Source: an uncultured Acetatifactor sp.
Lineage (GTDB): Bacteria > Bacillota > Clostridia > Lachnospirales > Lachnospiraceae
Direction of reading: 5' to 3'
Length of the DNA stretch: 8,233 bases
Assembly (NCBI GenBank): GCA_910589035.1
Contig: CAJUSI010000050.1
Span: 1-8,233 of the forward strand
This document shows positions 6,392-8,233 of the stretch, one piece after another. The position numbers and the translations under genes are program-made. The notes under the pieces were generated by a model that was given only the letters and a program-made list of their open reading frames with translations, was not told the DNA's origin and searched no databases. How positions within the stretch are numbered: the stretch's first letter is position 1; the number at the start of each line of letters is the position of its first letter.

Positions 6392-6455
6392 TTGCCACTC
6401 CCTGCTGTCATAGGATTGCCACATCTTCCAACACCAGCCGGAATATTGTTGCCAC
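6392..6455. repeat. Three TTGCCAC motifs downstream of the recombinase
   Basis: TTGCCAC occurs at 6392-6398, 6416-6422 and 6449-6455, spaced by 24 and 33 bases. The last two extend to TTGCCACATNTT. On the recombinase strand they read GTGGCAA. They could be binding sites at an element end, or simply the Trp-Gln codons of a chance frame. Confidence 0.5.
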
Positions 6456-6480
6456 ATTTTCATGCCGGGATTTTAACTTT

Positions 6481-6507
6481 CTGACAGGCAGCCCCTCTGT
6501 CCGTCAG
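6481..6507. repeat. Imperfect inverted repeat directly after the recombinase stop codon
   Basis: CTGACAGGCAG (6481-6491) and CTGTCCGTCAG (6497-6507) pair over 11 positions with one mismatch and one that can wobble in the minus-strand RNA, around a 5-base loop. It begins one base after the recombinase stop codon. No T-run follows on the minus strand, so it is not a standard terminator. It may stabilise mRNA or mark an element end. Confidence 0.6.
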
Positions 6508-6508
6508 C

Positions 6509-7891
6509 TTACCCACCATGAAACCTCCAGAAAATATCCACCGCCTTATCCTGGCCGATCTCAATTCTATCTACAAAAGCATCAGAAATCTCCTTTGTCA
6601 GTTCTGCAAATCCAGCATACTTTAACAGAAACTCCTGCCCTTTCCTTTCTGATTCCGGCAGCTTCTCACACTCCGCCATCTCATCCCGTATCCCAGCGCT
6701 TCTCTGTTCCAACACAGAAATCCTCTGCTCCAGCTGTCTGCGCCCTTCCAGATATCCTTCCCTGGTATGAGTTCCTGCATGATAGCCTTCCAGAAACAGT
6801 CCTTTCTTTTCAATCAGTTCCTGGATCTCCTGCTCCACAATCTTCATGTCTCTGACAAGCCCGGTCTGCTTTTCCTTTACTGCCCGTAATGCCGTTTTTC
6901 TCACAAATTCCAGATCGACAAGCTCTTTCACCTGCTTTTTTATCTGCTCAAACACGATTTTCTCCAAAACCTCATTGCTGATACTGCCTGTCATGCACTC
7001 ATTTTCACTGCTCAGTTTCTGATTGGCACAGTAGAAAAACAGCTTTCCGCCTGCCAGCTTCATCACTTTTAGCCGCCGTTTGCAATAACCACAGTACACC
7101 TTTCCTTTCAGCGCATACAAAATCGGATTTCGCACGGCCGGCGCTTTTTGGAAAAACCTTTCCTGCACCTTGTCAAAAGTCTCTTTGCGGACAATCGCCG
7201 GATGGTGGTTCTCCACCACCTCCCATTCCTCTCTGGGTTTCAATATCTTCCGGCTGCTGCCCACCTCTGCCTGTGACGATTTGTGCCAGACCATACTTCC
7301 CACATAATTTTTATTGGTCAATATCTCCCGCACTGTCCCTGGCTGCCAGTATTTCCGCTCCTGTAAAAGTTCCTTCCGTCTCTGGCTCTTCCTCAGATTT
7401 TTAAACTCCAGAGGAGTTAAAACATTTTCATCATTCAGCGTTTTGCAGATCTGTGTCAGGTTCCGGCCTGCCAGAGACAACTCAAAAATATGCCTAACCA
7501 CTTTTGCCTCTTCTGGAAGAATCAGCAATTCATAAGGATTTTCCGGGTTCTTTCCATATCCGAAAGGCGTATTTCCCGTGGCATACTTCCCCTGCCTCCT
7601 TTTGGCCGACACGGAACTTTTCACCTTTTCAGAAATATCTTTACAATAAAAATCCGCAAGCAGCGTCTTGAATCCAATATCAATATCCGCTGTTTTTCCA
7701 ATATAGTCTTTGCTGTCATAGTGGTCGGTAACAGAGATAAAACGGATACCCAGAAACGGAAAAATCTGCTCCAGATATGTTCCCATCTCAATATAGTCTC
7801 TGGAAAACCGGGATAAATCCTTTACAATCACGCAGCTTATCTCATTTTGCCTGACTTCTTCCAATAATGCCTGGATTCCCGGCCTCTCCAT
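6509..7891 (-). CDS. Large serine recombinase, N-terminally truncated
   Basis: The 460 residues from ATG 7891 cover most of a TnpX-like large serine recombinase. They begin inside the resolvase domain: MERPG is the usual (N/F)ERPG, and VKDLSRFSRDY (23-33) and FPFLGIRFISV (44-54) follow. Next come the recombinase domain (GNTPFGYG, 106-113, and TNKNYVGSMVW, 192-202), a zinc ribbon with C267, C270, C288 and C299, a long coiled coil (about 315-425) and the typical IEIG...DIFWRF end. Upstream codons still fit the family (YIDDGYSGTT, to about 7921). Before that, the YxRxS segment with the catalytic serine is absent, replaced by lysine-rich repeat sequence up to a stop at 8008. The product therefore cannot recombine DNA on its own. 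Full-length relatives catalyse integration and excision of conjugative or mobilisable elements. It is probably a decaying remnant. Confidence 0.88.
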   Translation of the reverse strand: MERPGIQALLEEVRQNEISCVIVKDLSRFSRDYIEMGTYLEQIFPFLGIRFISVTDHYDSKDYIGKTADIDIGFKTLLADFYCKDISEKVKSSVSAKRRQGKYATGNTPFGYGKNPENPYELLILPEEAKVVRHIFELSLAGRNLTQICKTLNDENVLTPLEFKNLRKSQRRKELLQERKYWQPGTVREILTNKNYVGSMVWHKSSQAEVGSSRKILKPREEWEVVENHHPAIVRKETFDKVQERFFQKAPAVRNPILYALKGKVYCGYCKRRLKVMKLAGGKLFFYCANQKLSSENECMTGSISNEVLEKIVFEQIKKQVKELVDLEFVRKTALRAVKEKQTGLVRDMKIVEQEIQELIEKKGLFLEGYHAGTHTREGYLEGRRQLEQRISVLEQRSAGIRDEMAECEKLPESERKGQEFLLKYAGFAELTKEISDAFVDRIEIGQDKAVDIFWRFHGG

Positions 7892-7943
7892 GGTTGTTCC
7901 GGAATAACCGTCATCTATGTAAACGCTGTCTTTGATACAATTC

Positions 7944-7988
7944 GATTTTGCCTTTAACCTTTTGATTTTGGTATACTTTTTGATTTTG
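7944..7988. repeat. Three GATTTTG direct repeats beside the recombinase breakpoint
   Basis: GATTTTG occurs at 7944-7950, 7964-7970 and 7982-7988, spaced by 20 and 18 bases. The last two share the longer core TTTTGATTTTG. The repeats lie just upstream of the point where recombinase homology begins. They may be protein-binding iterons or the scar of replication slippage. Confidence 0.65.
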
Positions 7989-8033
7989 CCCCGTAGGGGG
8001 AGGGTTCAAATCGGTAATAGTTGAATGACATGG

Positions 8034-8062
8034 TAGAAATATCCATATTATTGTGGTATTAT
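8034..8062 (+). promoter_or_regulatory. Candidate promoter for the plus-strand gene at the right edge
   Basis: An extended -10 element TGGTATTAT (8054-8062) lies 17 bases after TAGAAA (8034-8039, 4 of 6 matches to the -35 consensus). The element sits between TTGAAT (8021-8026) and ATTCAA (8065-8070), an inverted repeat that could be an operator. Transcription would start near 8069, about 75 bases before the likely start codon. Confidence 0.45.
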
Positions 8063-8144
8063 GTATTCAACAGATCGGACTCAATCAAACAGAATTTGAG
8101 AAATGTTTTTTTTATAACAATTCAAGCGAAAAGAGGTGTTTATC

Positions 8145-8233
8145 ATTACTGAGGAACAAATCAAAAATAAAATATACAATCAATTAATGAAACAAAATGA
8201 ACATATCATTATCGAGCATATGCCCGATGAATA
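8145..8233 (+). CDS. Start of an unidentified gene, truncated by the window edge
   Basis: This is the only gene on the plus strand. GAGGTG (8133-8138) matches the anti-Shine-Dalgarno well, and the codon six bases further is ATT (8145), a rare start. GTG at 8136 in the same frame overlaps the ribosome site itself, and ATC at 8142 is too close. From ATT the frame reads TEEQIKNKIYNQLMKQNEH and stays open to the end of the window (29 codons plus two bases). The visible part is hydrophilic and rich in Lys, Asn, Gln and Ile, as expected for an AT-rich gene, in contrast with the GC-richer genes to the left. I do not recognise the family. The base composition suggests separate ancestry, perhaps cargo of the decayed mobile element. 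Confidence 0.5.
   Translation, partial: MTEEQIKNKIYNQLMKQNEHIIIEHMPDE

Larger units (their letters stand above)
6321..6508. other. Non-coding stretch between the peptidase remnant and the recombinase
   Basis: No convincing gene is present in these 188 bases. They hold the AT palindrome, three TTGCCAC motifs (6392-6398, 6416-6422, 6449-6455) and the hairpin next to the recombinase stop codon. A 40-codon Trp/Gln-rich minus-strand frame (6341-6463) has no ribosome site and is probably chance. This may be the outer end of a mobile element carried by the recombinase. Confidence 0.5.

Noticed and set aside
6341..6463. A 40-codon minus-strand frame rich in Trp and Gln after the recombinase
   Set aside because: There is no ribosome site. 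The repeated Trp-Gln pairs come from the GTGGCAA motifs, and I know of no matching family.
6364..6855. A 163-codon plus-strand frame opposite the recombinase 3' end
   Set aside because: Low-complexity Ser/Pro-rich translation opposite a well-recognised coiled coil, with no ribosome site.
7944..7988. CRISPR array considered for the GATTTTG repeats
   Set aside because: Repeats of 7-11 bases with 7-13 base gaps and only three copies do not fit CRISPR repeat or spacer sizes.
7991..8050. A short minus-strand frame beginning MSFNYYRF that ends in lysine/serine repeats
   Set aside because: The Lys-Ser pattern is produced by the DNA repeats, no ribosome site precedes it, and it stops before the recombinase homology.

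Overview
The window looks like chromosome of a Gram-positive gut Firmicute of the Clostridia, most likely Lachnospiraceae. This rests on gene content (a BTAD-type regulator paired with a GGDEF protein, a sporulator-type D-Ala-D-Ala carboxypeptidase, a C-terminal piece of a clostridial S8 peptidase, a large serine recombinase with a zinc ribbon), on Shine-Dalgarno sequences close to AGGAGG, and on moderate GC. Every recognisable gene up to about 7930 lies on the minus strand, so it reads from high to low coordinates. Only a gene fragment at the far right edge is on the plus strand.

Right part (about 5998-8233) is a damaged mobile or accessory region. An AT-rich stretch carries the start of an unidentified plus-strand gene (from about 8145). 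Next to it is a large serine recombinase (6509-7891) that has lost its N-terminus and catalytic serine. Three GATTTTG repeats sit beside the breakpoint. Past the recombinase stop come a strong imperfect hairpin and three TTGCCAC motifs, then a 58-codon C-terminal remnant of a subtilisin-like S8 peptidase (6147-6320), a 62-codon ORF of unknown function and a clear rho-independent terminator (5967-5992).

Middle part (about 2615-5817) holds three intact housekeeping-type genes: a single-pass membrane-anchored protein of unknown function, a secreted penicillin-binding protein of the S11 D-alanyl-D-alanine carboxypeptidase family with an N-terminal stalk-like region, and an MgtC/SapB family membrane protein with its own candidate promoter.

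Left part (1-2514) is a two-gene regulatory operon with a good sigma-A-type promoter (2486-2514). The first gene encodes a protein with one SGDEF diguanylate cyclase domain and a second, degenerate GGDEF-like domain. The second encodes a SARP-like regulator (winged helix plus BTAD) whose C-terminus is the same kind of degenerate GGDEF-like domain, but an 8-G run puts that domain out of frame. The operon ends in a textbook terminator (125-153). Directly after its T-run starts the 5' end of a group IIC intron, which continues beyond base 1. This is the known insertion habit of class C introns.

No complete previously undescribed system is evident. The most interesting points are the G8 frameshift at a domain boundary, the shared degenerate C-terminal domain of the two regulators, and the intron docked on their terminator.
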